NCBI RefSeq assembly: GCF_030252345.1
Contig: NZ_CP126980.1
Coordinates: 8,937,501-9,001,500, forward strand
Origin: Actinoplanes oblitus
GTDB taxonomy: Bacteria > Actinomycetota > Actinomycetes > Mycobacteriales > Micromonosporaceae
Length of the DNA stretch: 64,000 bases
Direction: 5' to 3'
The notes below the pieces were generated by a model. The model was not told where the DNA came from. It was given only the letters and a program-made list of their open reading frames with translations, and ran no database searches. This document shows positions 8,601-16,906 of this stretch, piece after piece. The position numbers and the translations under genes were made by a program. Each line of letters opens with the position of its first letter. The stretch's first letter is position 1.

Positions 8601-9210
8601 CCGGGAAGGACTGCACCTCGGCGAAGAACCGGCCGGTCCAGGCGGCCAGGTCGTCCGGGGACCTCAGGTGCTCGGCCAGCTCGGCGGAGAGCGCGAGGAC
8701 GTCGTCGGTGACCGTGCCGGGCGCGCGGTTCAGCCCGGTCATCTCCCCGGTGTACGACCGGACCAGGGAGTCCACGATCTGCCAGCGGGCCGCCTCGGTG
8801 AGCAGCCGGGCGGACGGCTCGAACCCGCCGCGCAGGCCGTGCTCGGTGACCACCCGGGCCGCGTAGGAGTGGTAGGTGGCGATGGTGGCCTCACCGGCCA
8901 GCGCGTCGTCCCGGCCCAGGCGGCGGATCAGCTGGCCGAGCCGGGTGCGGACCCGGTGGGCCAGCTCGCCGGCCGCCTTGCGGGTGAAGGTCAGGCCGAG
9001 GATCTCGCCGGGGTGGGCGTACCCGTTCGCCACCAGCCAGACCACCCGGGACGCCATGGTCTCGGTCTTGCCGGAACCGGCGCCGGCGACCACGAGCAGC
9101 GGTTTCACCGGGTGGGCGATGATCGCGGCCTGCTCGTCGGTGGGCGGCGGCAGGCGCAGCAGGCGGGCCAGCTCGACCGGGGTGAAGCGGGGGCCGGCGT
9201 CTGCTCTCAT
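5656..9210 (-). CDS. adnB: ATP-dependent helicase-nuclease subunit AdnB-like (UvrD/RecB type)
   Basis: An 1184-residue UvrD-family motor with a C-terminal RecB-type nuclease, acting with AdnA in resection of double-strand breaks. Motifs: Q-motif TDEQ, Walker A AGAGSGKT (residues 42-49), motif II LLDEYQDT, motif III AVGDPCQSIYGWRG, motif V TAHAAKGLEWD and motif VI YVAMTRPRR. A proline/alanine-rich linker spans roughly residues 870-935. The nuclease domain shows RGTAFHVW, MDAVFAD, VIDWKTG and QLSAYRIAW; no Fe-S cysteines are seen in it. The ATG at 9210 overlaps the adnA stop as ATGA, indicating coupled translation. Order and domain layout match the mycobacterial adnA-adnB pair. Confidence 0.9.
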   Translation of the reverse strand: MRADAGPRFTPVELARLLRLPPPTDEQAAIIAHPVKPLLVVAGAGSGKTETMASRVVWLVANGYAHPGEILGLTFTRKAAGELAHRVRTRLGQLIRRLGRDDALAGEATIATYHSYAARVVTEHGLRGGFEPSARLLTEAARWQIVDSLVRSYTGEMTGLNRAPGTVTDDVLALSAELAEHLRSPDDLAAWTGRFFAEVQSFPGRMYSDVAEMLRRQQHRLTLLPLVRLYEQRKLDLEAMDFGDQMARAALVARDHPEVGRIERGRFRMVLLDEYQDTSHAQVTMLNNLFGGGHPVTAVGDPCQSIYGWRGASAGTLDRFPDEFPDAEGHPAWVRSLTRSWRNRPEILEVANVISAPLRARVGTLRPADRVAEAVGGRTVSCALLRSYAEEASWIADSILTAWRLVAGMPKALPEEIPLERRPTSAVLVRVRSQIPVIEEALRSRGLPVEVVGLGGLLDTPEVRDVVCTLRVLADPTDGASLLRLLTGARWRIGPRDLVALHRRARALAADRAAEQARTADSPDEVMADRLDDATLIEAMADLGSPHQFSVAGFARLAAYSRELSALRQRLDQPLPDLLADIERTIGLDVEVAVRGWVAGDAGLARGHLDALGAAATRYTSENETSTLAGFLAFLTAAEEEERGLEPGQVDVAEGAVQILTAHAAKGLEWDVVSVAGLCRGVWPGLVRGSDHYLGGIGVLPFPLRGDAAGLPELNLGDAVEQKDVNRALGEFARAWREHDEREERRLAYVAMTRPRRLLLCSGYWWGDGVKRPRGPSVFLDEVRATCEAGAGVVTTWAPEPAPGETNPSEELVATAEWPADPLGVRRPPMAAAADLIRRMIANPDASAAEAFADLATAHPEVAARAGLAADLAGLAAPGSRPAASSPDRPIPVRPEPSAPTDAPPAPADAEPPAPAEPVPAQDAAPEPAAPAGFDRDTLLAAATAADRVTAAVDPDIARWRREAQLLLAERAERTRHDGPIEVALPPHLSVSQLVVLRRDPQALARSLRRPLPQRPAPHARRGTAFHVWLEQRFGAARLIDIDELPGAADDQAAGDEELAELQEAFLTGEWAGRTPIDVEVPFATTVAGVVIRGRMDAVFADPGGRFDVIDWKTGRRPTGAAAEAAAVQLSAYRIAWASLAGVPVTRVRAGFHYVREQVTVRPTDLMDVASLTALITEIPEEAL

Positions 9211-12200
9211 CGTTGGTCCTTCGGTGGTTCCACTACCTGGCGGCCCTTGCCGGAGACCGGGCAGCTGGTGCGCACCGGGCAGACCCGGCAGCGGCTGTTC
9301 GCCACCGCGGAGAAGGTCGCGGCGGCCATCGTGTCGGCGGTGCGGCGAACCATCTGATAGGCCCACTGCGGGTCGGTGGCCTCGGTGATCGGCACCTGCA
9401 TCTGCTCCCGGGCGTCCTTGCCCGGGCCGAGCTGGACCAGGGCGGCGCCGCCGCTGTCCGCGCCGAAGTCGCCGAACGCGCCCGCGTCGACAGCCGCCTG
9501 ATAGCCGGCGAGCTGCGGGTTCTCCGCCACTTCGGCGGAGAGCGCGGTGGACTTGCCGGTCTTCAGGTCGATCACCACGAGCCGGCCGGCCTCGTCGATC
9601 TCCAGCCGGTCGACCCGGCCGGTGAGCTGGACCGGGCGGCGCTCGTCCTCCAGCCGGACGGTGAACTCGTGCTCGATCGCCAGCAGCCGGCGCGGGTTCG
9701 CCGCCAGCCAGCGCAGCAGTTTGTCCACCATGGCCTGGGCGCGCTCCTGCTCGGGCCCGGCCATCCAGCGGGCGGCCAGCTCGATCGAATCGAACCGGGC
9801 GGACACGTACTCGACGAGTTTCTCCCGGTCGGCGTGGGCGTCCTCGGCCAGCATGGCGGCGGCGTGCACCAGGTTGCCGATGCCCTGCGCGGGGCCGGCC
9901 GGTGCCGCGCCGCCGTGCCGCTCCAGCAGCCAGCGCAGGCTGCAGCGGAGGGCGCTCTCCATCGCCGACGGGGTGACCTTGACCGGCTCGCCCTCGTCGA
10001 CCAGGGGCCGGTCGTCGGAGAGCGGCCGCAGCCCCCACCACTCGTCCGGATGCGCGCCGGGCACGCCGGCGGACGCGAGGCGGGCCAGCTCAGCGGCCGC
10101 GGCGCGCCGCCGGGCAGGCGTTTCCGCGGCGGAGACGACTACGGTACGCAACTCGGCGACGAGCGCGGCCAGGGTGAGGGCTCGGGGCGCCCGGCCAACG
10201 GTCAGCTCGTCGGCGTCGGCCTCGGCGTCGGGGGCGGGGTCGGCGTCGGGATCGGGGTCGGGGTCCGGATCGGGGTCGGGTTCGTGGTCGGGCTGCTCAT
10301 CGATGTGTTCGGCGCCGGCGGGCGGCGCCTCGTCGGCAGGATCGGGAGTGCCGGCGGGGCCCGGATCGTCGGGCTCCGGGGGCTCGGGGGGCAGCGGGAC
10401 GTCGTCCGGGCCGGGCGGCTCCGGCGGGAGCGGGCCGCCGGACTCCGGACCGTCGCCGCCCGGGCGCGGCGGCTGGGGACCGCGGGCGGCCAGCTCGGTG
10501 AGGAAGCGGCTGGGCTGCTCCTCGATCGCGGCGCCGCCCGCACTGGCGGAGGCGACAGCGGTGACCACCAGGCGGCGGCGGGCACGGGTGGTCGCCACGT
10601 AGAAGAGCCGGCGCTCCTCGTCGAGCAGGGCGGACGTCTCGGCGACGATCGCCTCCGAGCCGGTCGCGGGACGGCCGGCGACCGCGTCGACCAGGCGTTC
10701 CGATCCGAGCAGGCTGCCGCGCAGGCGCAGGTCCGGCCAGAGGCCCTCCTGCACGCCGGCCAGCACCACGACGTCCCACTCCAGGCCTTTCGCCGCGTGC
10801 GCGGTGAGCAGGCGGACCGCCTCGCCGCGGTCGGCGGTGGGCGCGATGGTGTCGGCCGGCAGGTCCTGGCCGAGCACGTGGTCGAGGAAGACGCGGACGC
10901 CGGCGCCGGGCAACCGATCGACGAACCGGGCGGCCGCGTCGAAGAGCACCACCATGGCGTCCAGGTCACGGTCGGCGGCCTCGGCCCGCCACTGCCGGGC
11001 CCGGGCGGCCTGCGCGGGGTCGGCGATCCGGAGGTTTCCGGTGCTCATCGCGTACCACCTGTCGGCCAGGCCACTGGCTCGCCAGACGGTCCAGAGCACC
11101 TCCTCGGCGGAGGTGCCGGGCTCGGCGGCGGCGGTGCGGGCCACGGTGAGCAGGCGGGCGATGGTCTGCGCCGGACGGGCCCAGCGACGCTCCACCAGGT
11201 CCAGGCCGGCCGGGTCGCGGACCGCGTCGACCAGCAACTCGCCGGAGGGCCGCCGGTCGCCGGCGGCCACCGCGAGGGCCCGCAACCCCTGGCGCAGCCG
11301 GCGCTCGGCGAGCGGGTCGGCTCCGCCCAGCGGCGAGTGCAGCAGCGCGACGGCGGCCTCCTCGTCGAGCAGGTCCGGATCCAGCGCGCAGCGCAGCAAC
11401 AGCAGGAACGGGGCCACCGCGGGCTGCAGGTGCAGCGGCAGGTCCTCGGCGTGGATCACGGTCGGCACGCCGGCGGCGGCGAGGGCCCGCTGGACCGAGG
11501 GCTGCTGGAGCGTGGCGGAACGCATCAGCACCGCCATCCGGGACCAGGGCACGCCGTAGAGCAGGTGTGCCTCGCGCAGGGCGTGCGCGATGAAGGCGGT
11601 CTCGGCGGCCGGCGAGCGGAAGGTGCGCACCACGGCCTCGGCGACCGGCCCGGTCGGCGCGATCTCGTCCCCGGTGACCTCCGGAGCGGACGCGCGGGCC
11701 GGCCCACCCGACGTGGCGGCGGATCCCGGCGAGCCGACGGCCGGGGCCGGCGGCGACTCCGGAGAAACGCCTCCGGCCGGCGCGGACGACGGAGCCGCGG
11801 GAGGCTCGGCCGGCGGGGGCGGGGGGAACATCGGGCGGTGGGCGAACGGGCCGCGCATCCGGCGGGCCACGCCGGACGTCGCGGTGAGCAGGGGTGGGGC
11901 GGCGCGGTAGTTGGTGTGCAGGGTGACGGTCTCGGCGGGGGCGCCGGCCGGGGTGCGGAAACGGGCCGGGAAGCCGGCCACCACCTCGGGGTCGGCGCCG
12001 CGGAAGCCGAAGATGGACGAGTCCGGGTCGGCGAAGGCCACCAGTGACCTGCCGCCGCCGGCGACCTGGGCGAGCAGGTCGACCTGGGCCGGGTCGGTCT
12101 CGGCCAGCTCGTCGACGAACACGTGCGCCAGGCGGCGGCGCTCGGCGGCCAGCAGGCCGGGCTCGTCGGCGAGCAGCCCGGAGGCGGCCCGGACGAGCTC

Positions 12201-12917
12201 GGCCGGGTCGTAGGCCACCGAGCCACGGGTGGTGGCGTCGCGCAGGGAGAGCACCGCGACGTACTCATCCAGGAAGCGGGCGGCGGCGGCCCAGTCGTCG
12301 CGGCCCAGCCGGGCCGCGTAGCGCGCCAGCTCGATGGCGCCGACGCCGCGCTCGGCGGCGCGCTGCATCAGGTCACGCAGCTGCTGGGCGAAGGCGCGGG
12401 TGGGCAGGGCCGGCCGCAGGGACTCCGGCCAGCCGATGGTGTCGGCGGCCTCCGGATCCTCCACGACGGCGAGCAGCTCCCGGATGATCAGGTCCTGCTC
12501 GGGGCCGGTGAGCAGCCGTGGGGCGGGCTCACCACGCTCGGCCGCGGCCCGGCGGAGCAAACCGAACGCGTACGCATGGAAGGTCCGCACCAGCGGCTCG
12601 TGCACGATCCGGCCGGGGGTGCCGGCCACCCGCGCCTCGATCCGGTCGCGGAGCGCGGCGGCGCCGCGGCGGCCGAAGGTGAGCACCAGGATCCGCTCCG
12701 GGTCGACGCCCTCGGCGATCCGGGCGGCGACCGCCTCGACCAGCACCGTGGTCTTGCCGGTGCCGGGACCGCCGACCACCAGCAGCGGACCGGCGGTGTG
12801 CGCCACCACCCGGGCCTGCACCGGGTCGGCGCGCAACTCGGGCGCGGCCGGGCGGGGGCGCCGGACCAGGCGATAGGCCGGCCGGCGCACCGGGGACTGG
12901 GGGGCCGGCGTGCTCAC
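9207..12917 (-). CDS. adnA: ATP-dependent helicase-nuclease subunit AdnA-like
   Basis: A 1236-residue partner of AdnB. Walker A GGPGTGKT lies at residues 49-56, motif II is the variant VDELAE (near residue 270), motif III ADPDSSIFGFRG, motif V TAHAAKGLEWD and motif VI YVATTRARR. A long proline- and aspartate-rich insert with a repeated DP dipeptide lies around residues 810-910. The C-terminal nuclease has VIDLKTG and QLAGYQ. A cysteine in ALRCSLRW together with CRVCPVRTSC near the end fits a four-cysteine iron-sulfur staple of the AddB/AdnA kind. It is the first gene of the two-gene unit and starts with GTG at 12917. The motif II variant suggests that AdnB is the stronger motor, as reported for mycobacteria. 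Confidence 0.9.
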   Translation of the reverse strand: MSTPAPQSPVRRPAYRLVRRPRPAAPELRADPVQARVVAHTAGPLLVVGGPGTGKTTVLVEAVAARIAEGVDPERILVLTFGRRGAAALRDRIEARVAGTPGRIVHEPLVRTFHAYAFGLLRRAAAERGEPAPRLLTGPEQDLIIRELLAVVEDPEAADTIGWPESLRPALPTRAFAQQLRDLMQRAAERGVGAIELARYAARLGRDDWAAAARFLDEYVAVLSLRDATTRGSVAYDPAELVRAASGLLADEPGLLAAERRRLAHVFVDELAETDPAQVDLLAQVAGGGRSLVAFADPDSSIFGFRGADPEVVAGFPARFRTPAGAPAETVTLHTNYRAAPPLLTATSGVARRMRGPFAHRPMFPPPPPAEPPAAPSSAPAGGVSPESPPAPAVGSPGSAATSGGPARASAPEVTGDEIAPTGPVAEAVVRTFRSPAAETAFIAHALREAHLLYGVPWSRMAVLMRSATLQQPSVQRALAAAGVPTVIHAEDLPLHLQPAVAPFLLLLRCALDPDLLDEEAAVALLHSPLGGADPLAERRLRQGLRALAVAAGDRRPSGELLVDAVRDPAGLDLVERRWARPAQTIARLLTVARTAAAEPGTSAEEVLWTVWRASGLADRWYAMSTGNLRIADPAQAARARQWRAEAADRDLDAMVVLFDAAARFVDRLPGAGVRVFLDHVLGQDLPADTIAPTADRGEAVRLLTAHAAKGLEWDVVVLAGVQEGLWPDLRLRGSLLGSERLVDAVAGRPATGSEAIVAETSALLDEERRLFYVATTRARRRLVVTAVASASAGGAAIEEQPSRFLTELAARGPQPPRPGGDGPESGGPLPPEPPGPDDVPLPPEPPEPDDPGPAGTPDPADEAPPAGAEHIDEQPDHEPDPDPDPDPDPDADPAPDAEADADELTVGRAPRALTLAALVAELRTVVVSAAETPARRRAAAAELARLASAGVPGAHPDEWWGLRPLSDDRPLVDEGEPVKVTPSAMESALRCSLRWLLERHGGAAPAGPAQGIGNLVHAAAMLAEDAHADREKLVEYVSARFDSIELAARWMAGPEQERAQAMVDKLLRWLAANPRRLLAIEHEFTVRLEDERRPVQLTGRVDRLEIDEAGRLVVIDLKTGKSTALSAEVAENPQLAGYQAAVDAGAFGDFGADSGGAALVQLGPGKDAREQMQVPITEATDPQWAYQMVRRTADTMAAATFSAVANSRCRVCPVRTSCPVSGKGRQVVEPPKDQR

Positions 12918-12992
12918 GGCATCTATGAGAGCACGCCGGTATGACGTTTCCGCCAGGTCACCCGGCCGCTCCCGGCGCGGGAGTAACCGGCG

Positions 12993-13090
12993 TCACCCGG
13001 CGAGAGGCGCGACGGAAGCCGCGTCACCCGGCGAGAGGGCGCGAGGCAACCGGCGTCACCCCGCAAGGAGCGTGAAGCTCACCCGGCGAG
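12993..13090. repeat. Repeated TCACCCGGCGAG element running into a gene 3' end
   Basis: TCACCCGGCGAG occurs at 12993-13004, 13024-13035 and 13079-13090, with a diverged copy from 13056. Spacings are 31, 32 and 23 bases, with related flanks (AACCGGCG). The last copy is the stop codon and final codons of the LOG-family gene. The 161-base gap between that gene and adnA is largely made of these units. Confidence 0.6.
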
Positions 13091-13627
13091 GGCGGCCTCG
13101 ATCGCGTCCAGCGCCTCCGGCACCGAGCGGGCCACCAGCACCGTCTCCATCGCGCCGGCCCGGACGAACTTGGTGCCGACCAGACCGTTCAGCCAGGTGA
13201 GCAGGCCGTCGTAGAAGCCGTCCGGATCGAGCACGACGATCGGCTTGCGGTGCACGCCGAGCGTCGACGTGGTCCACACCTCGAACAGCTCGTCCAGGGT
13301 GCCGAGGCCGCCGGGCAGGGTGAGGAAGGCGTCCGACCGCTCGATCATCAGGTTTTTCCGGGCGGCCATGTCGGTGGTGACGACCAGCTCGTCCGAGGCG
13401 GTGTCGGCGACCTCCCAGTCGACCAGGCACTGCGGGATGATCCCGAGGGTGTGCGCCCGGCCGGCCCGGGCGCCCTCGGCCAGCGTGCCCATCATGCCGA
13501 CCCGGCCACCGCCGGAGACCAGCGTGTGCCCGCGCTCGCCGAGCGCCCGCCCGGTCGCCGCGGCCAGGTCGAGCCAGCGCTGCTCCAGCGTGTCGGAGGA
13601 GCCGCAGAACACGCAGATCGCGGCCAT
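13079..13627 (-). CDS. LOG family protein (TIGR00730), cytokinin-riboside phosphoribohydrolase type
   Basis: A 182-residue Rossmann-fold protein of the LOG/lysine-decarboxylase-like family. Members cleave nucleoside 5'-monophosphates at the N-glycosidic bond, classically N6-modified adenosine monophosphate. The nucleotide loop SGGGRVGMMG and the family signature PGGLGTLDE are intact, as is the conserved arginine in AARKNLM. The short N-terminus MAAICVFCGSS is typical. Its start shares one base with the stop of a second LOG paralogue upstream, so the two are co-translated. In mycobacteria a LOG gene (Rv1205) also lies near dapE. Confidence 0.88.
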   Translation of the reverse strand: MAAICVFCGSSDTLEQRWLDLAAATGRALGERGHTLVSGGGRVGMMGTLAEGARAGRAHTLGIIPQCLVDWEVADTASDELVVTTDMAARKNLMIERSDAFLTLPGGLGTLDELFEVWTTSTLGVHRKPIVVLDPDGFYDGLLTWLNGLVGTKFVRAGAMETVLVARSVPEALDAIEAALAG

Positions 13628-14397
13628 CAGCCGGCCGCCACCTGCGCCGTGCCGGCCTCGGTGATGATCCGGACCGCCTCGGCGACGTCGTCGGTGACCT
13701 GGATCAGTTCGAGATCCGCCTCGCTGATCTTGCCGTCGTCGAGCATCCGGCGCTTGATCCAGTCGAGCAGGCCGCTCCAGTAGTCGACGCCCATCAGGAT
13801 CACCGGGAACCGGGTCACCTTCCGCGTCTGCACCAGGGTGATCGCCTCGAACAGCTCGTCCAGCGTGCCGAAGCCGCCGGGCAGCACCACGAACGCCTGC
13901 GCGTACTTGACGAACATGGTCTTGCGGACGAAGAAGTACCGGAAGTCGATGCCGATGTCGACCCAGTCGTTGAGGCCCTGCTCGAACGGGAGCTCGATGC
14001 CGAGCCCGACGGACATCCCGCCGGCCTCGGTGGCGCCCCGGTTCGCCGCCTCCATCACGCCCGGCCCGCCGCCGGTGATCACCGCGTAGCCCGCCTCGGC
14101 GAGCGCGGCACCCAGGCCGGCCGCCAGCTCGCACTCCGGGCTGTCCGGCGCGCTGCGGGCCGAGCCGAAGACGCTGACCGCGGGCGGCAGGTCGGCCAGG
14201 GTGTCGAAGCCCTCGACGAACTCGGAGAGTATCCGCAGCGCGCGCCAGGCGTCCTTGGTCTTCCACTCACCGCGATGGTGGGAATCCAGAAGTTTCTCGT
14301 CAGCGGTGCTGGGCGGCACTGCTTCTCGACGCAGCGTGACCGCACCTCGATGACGTTGTGGCGTGGCCGATGGTCGCCCGTTGGTGCTCTCCGTCAT
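13627..14397 (-). CDS. LOG family protein (TIGR00730), longer paralogue
   Basis: A 256-residue paralogue of the next gene with an extra N-terminal region of about 85 residues rich in charged residues (DEKLLDSHHRGEWKTKDAWRAL). The core motifs are TGGGPGVMEAANRGA and PGGFGTLDE. This longer class is widespread in actinobacteria beside the short one. The ATG at 14397 (MTESTNGRPS) gives the expected length. It overlaps the downstream LOG gene by one base (TGATG). The substrate is probably a nucleoside monophosphate; specificity is not visible. Confidence 0.87.
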   Translation of the reverse strand: MTESTNGRPSATPQRHRGAVTLRREAVPPSTADEKLLDSHHRGEWKTKDAWRALRILSEFVEGFDTLADLPPAVSVFGSARSAPDSPECELAAGLGAALAEAGYAVITGGGPGVMEAANRGATEAGGMSVGLGIELPFEQGLNDWVDIGIDFRYFFVRKTMFVKYAQAFVVLPGGFGTLDELFEAITLVQTRKVTRFPVILMGVDYWSGLLDWIKRRMLDDGKISEADLELIQVTDDVAEAVRIITEAGTAQVAAG

Positions 14398-14594
14398 GCG
14401 TCCAAGGTAGTGCGGACGGTCAGTACGAGGTGAATAACCGGCTGCGTTTCGGCAAGAGGATTGCGACTCGGAGACCTTTTTGCCAGATTGAAGCAACGGA
14501 CGGTAGCTCTGGTGCGTCTATCCGGTTACCGAACCGCGTCCACACGGCAGGCACGGCACCCGCGTCGGGGTGTCCCGGTGAAAGGGCGGCCACC

Positions 14595-14801
14595 GTGACG
14601 AATCGCTACGAGCGTCTCAAGATGCACCGTCGCATGCAGCGGCGGATCCAGCTGGTGGTGGAGGAGCGCCGCGTCGCGTTCGCCGCCCGCCATGACGAAC
14701 CCGCCGCCGACCTGGAGACGACGATGGAGATCCCGCCGCCGGAACTGCCACTGGTGCTCCCGCAACGAGCCGTCGGCCGGGTGGCCCTGCCGCAGACCTG
14801 A
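14595..14801 (+). CDS. Small basic protein of unknown function
   Basis: A possible 68-residue protein starting at GTG 14595 after the purine-rich GAAAGGGCGG. The N-terminal half is strongly basic (NRYERLKMHRRMQRRIQLVVEERR) and the rest is acidic then proline/valine-rich. Third positions are mostly G or C, as in real genes here. An internal ATG at 14631 is an alternative start. It lies alone between the divergent LOG gene and the convergent dapE. I recognise no family, so coding status is uncertain. Confidence 0.45.
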   Translation: MTNRYERLKMHRRMQRRIQLVVEERRVAFAARHDEPAADLETTMEIPPPELPLVLPQRAVGRVALPQT

Positions 14802-14811
14802 GACCGGGGAG

Positions 14812-15882
14812 TCACCCCGCCAGCCAGCGGTGCAGGGTGGCGGCGCCGTCCCGGATCTGCCCGATCTCCACGTGCTCGTCCGGCGCGTGCGCCAGCGCCG
14901 GATCGCCCGGGCCGTAATTCAGTGCCGGGATGCCCAGCGCCGCGAACCGGGACACGTCGGTCCAGCCCAGCTTGGCGGCCGGGGCCACGCCGACAGCGGT
15001 GAGGAACTCGCGGGCGGCCGGCGCGGACAGCCCGGGCAGGGCGCCCGGCGCCGAGTCGGTGACCTCCAGGTCGAAGCCGTCCAACACCTCGCGCAGGTGG
15101 GCGAGGGCCTGCTGCTCCGACCGGTCCGGGGCGAAGCGCAGGTTGACCTCGACAGCGCACTCGTCCGGGACGACGTTGCCGGCCACGCCACCGGAGATCC
15201 GTACGGCGTTCAGCCCCTCCCGGTACGTGCACCCGTCGATGGTCACCGTCCGCGGGTGGTAGTCCTCCAGCCGGCGCAGCACCTCGCCCGCGGCGTGGAT
15301 CGCGTTCACCCCGCGCCAGGCCCGGGCGGTGTGCGCGCGGCGCCCGTGAGTACGCACCAGCGCCCGCATGGTCCCCTGGCAGCCCGCCTCGACCACCCCG
15401 TACGTCGGTTCGAGCAGCACCGCGAAGTCGGCGCGCAGCCACTCCGGGTGGGAGCCGGCGACCAGGTTCAGCCCGTTGTACTCGGACTCGATCTCCTCGG
15501 CCTCGTAGAACAGGTAGGTCACGTCGTACGCCGGGTCGGGCAGGGTGGCCGCCAGGTGCAGGGCGACGGCGACCCCGGACTTCATGTCCGACGTCCCGCA
15601 GCCGTAGATCAGGTCGTCGACGACAGTGGACGGCCAGTTGTCGTTGATCGGCACCGTGTCCAGGTGGCCGGCCAGCACGACGCGCTGGTCCCGGCCCAGC
15701 TCGGTGCGTGCCATCACCGTGTTGCCCACGCGCTCGACGGTCAGGTGACCGGTCCGGCGGAGGACGTCCGCCACGCAGTCGGCGATCACCTTCTCGTCGC
15801 GGGACACGGACCGGATGTCGACCAGCGCACGGGTCAGCTCGACCGGGTCGACAAGCACGTCCGGGGTCAGCGGGTTGGCCAT
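14812..15882 (-). CDS. dapE: Succinyl-diaminopimelate desuccinylase
   Basis: A 356-residue M20-family metalloenzyme that removes succinate from N-succinyl-LL-2,6-diaminopimelate in lysine and peptidoglycan precursor synthesis. Metal and catalytic motifs are AGHLDTVP, GCGTSDMKSG and the glutamate pair in YEAEE. The actinobacterial form is recognised by NPLTPDVLVDPVELTRALVDIRSVS. The ATG at 15882 faces dapD, which starts 76 bases away in the opposite direction, so the two share a short divergent control region. The product acts two steps after DapD and one after DapC (24912-26009). Confidence 0.93.
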   Translation of the reverse strand: MANPLTPDVLVDPVELTRALVDIRSVSRDEKVIADCVADVLRRTGHLTVERVGNTVMARTELGRDQRVVLAGHLDTVPINDNWPSTVVDDLIYGCGTSDMKSGVAVALHLAATLPDPAYDVTYLFYEAEEIESEYNGLNLVAGSHPEWLRADFAVLLEPTYGVVEAGCQGTMRALVRTHGRRAHTARAWRGVNAIHAAGEVLRRLEDYHPRTVTIDGCTYREGLNAVRISGGVAGNVVPDECAVEVNLRFAPDRSEQQALAHLREVLDGFDLEVTDSAPGALPGLSAPAAREFLTAVGVAPAAKLGWTDVSRFAALGIPALNYGPGDPALAHAPDEHVEIGQIRDGAATLHRWLAG

Positions 15883-15958
15883 GAGCGCACCTTACAAGGC
15901 GTCCCGAGCCCCGGACTCCGCACGATCCGTGACCCACATCTTAGGTAGGGTCACCCCC

Positions 15959-16906
15959 GTGGATACCGCGATCTCGACCTCGCCCGCCTGGGGCATCGGC
16001 CTCGCCACCGTCACCGCCGAGGGGCAGGTGCTCGACGCCTGGTTCCCGGCCGGATTCCTGGGCCTGGGCGACGAGCCGGCCGAGCCCCCGGTTCTGCCGG
16101 CCGGCCTGACCGGCCCGAAACTGCTGCCCGGACTCTCGACCGTCGAGGTCCGCGCCACGATCAAGTCGCTGGCCGAGCCGATCGCCGACACCGCCGAGGC
16201 GCACCTGCGGCTGCACCTGCTCTCGCACCGGCTGGTCCGGCCGAACGAGCTGAACCTGGACGGCATCTTCGGCCTGCTGGCGAACGTGGCCTGGACCTCG
16301 GCCGGCCCGTGCCCGCCGGACCGGGTCGACGAGCTGCGCTTCCTGGAGCGGGCCGCGGGCCGGCACCTGGCCGTCTACGGCATCGACAAGTTCCCGCGGA
16401 TGACCGACTACGTCGCGCCGGCCGGCGTCCGGATCGCCGACGCGGACCGGGTCCGGCTGGGCGCCCACCTGGCGCCGGGGACCACGATCATGCAGGAGGG
16501 ATTCGTCAACTTCAACGCCGGCACGCTGGGCACCTCGATGGTCGAGGGCCGCATCGTGCAGGGCGTGGTGGTCGGCGACGGCTCGGACATCGGCGGCGGT
16601 TCGTCGATCATGGGCACCCTCTCCGGCGGCGGCAAGCAGAAGATCCGGATCGGCGAGCGCAGCCTGCTCGGCGCGAACGCCGGTGTCGGCATCTCGCTCG
16701 GCGACGACTGCGTGGTCGAGGCGGGCACCTACATCACCGCGTCGTCGAAGGTCGCGCTGCCCGACGGCCGTGTGGTGAAGGCCATCGAGCTGTCCGGTGT
16801 GAACAATCTCCTGTTCTGGCGGAACTCGGTGAGCGGCGCCCTGGAGGCCCGCCCCCGCAAGGGCACCGGCATCGAGCTCAACAGCGCCCTGCACGCGAAC
16901 GACTGA
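15959..16906 (+). CDS. dapD: Tetrahydrodipicolinate N-succinyltransferase
   Basis: A 315-residue left-handed beta-helix enzyme that transfers succinyl from succinyl-CoA to tetrahydrodipicolinate. The C-terminal half shows hexapeptide-repeat sequence (GAHLAPGTTIMQEGFVNFNAG, VVVGDGSDIGGGSSIMGTL), and the N-terminus AWGIGLATVTAEG is that of the actinobacterial class. I choose the GTG at 15959 because it gives the usual 10-residue lead before AWG; upstream in-frame starts would run into dapE. The stop is followed directly by the convergent lysG stop. Confidence 0.93.
   Translation: MDTAISTSPAWGIGLATVTAEGQVLDAWFPAGFLGLGDEPAEPPVLPAGLTGPKLLPGLSTVEVRATIKSLAEPIADTAEAHLRLHLLSHRLVRPNELNLDGIFGLLANVAWTSAGPCPPDRVDELRFLERAAGRHLAVYGIDKFPRMTDYVAPAGVRIADADRVRLGAHLAPGTTIMQEGFVNFNAGTLGTSMVEGRIVQGVVVGDGSDIGGGSSIMGTLSGGGKQKIRIGERSLLGANAGVGISLGDDCVVEAGTYITASSKVALPDGRVVKAIELSGVNNLLFWRNSVSGALEARPRKGTGIELNSALHAND

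Noticed and set aside
6247..9357. Plus-strand open frame of over 1000 codons opposite adnB
   Set aside because: A shadow of the GC-biased adnB gene: composition is glycine/arginine/glutamine-rich without domains, and adnB has all helicase and nuclease motifs.
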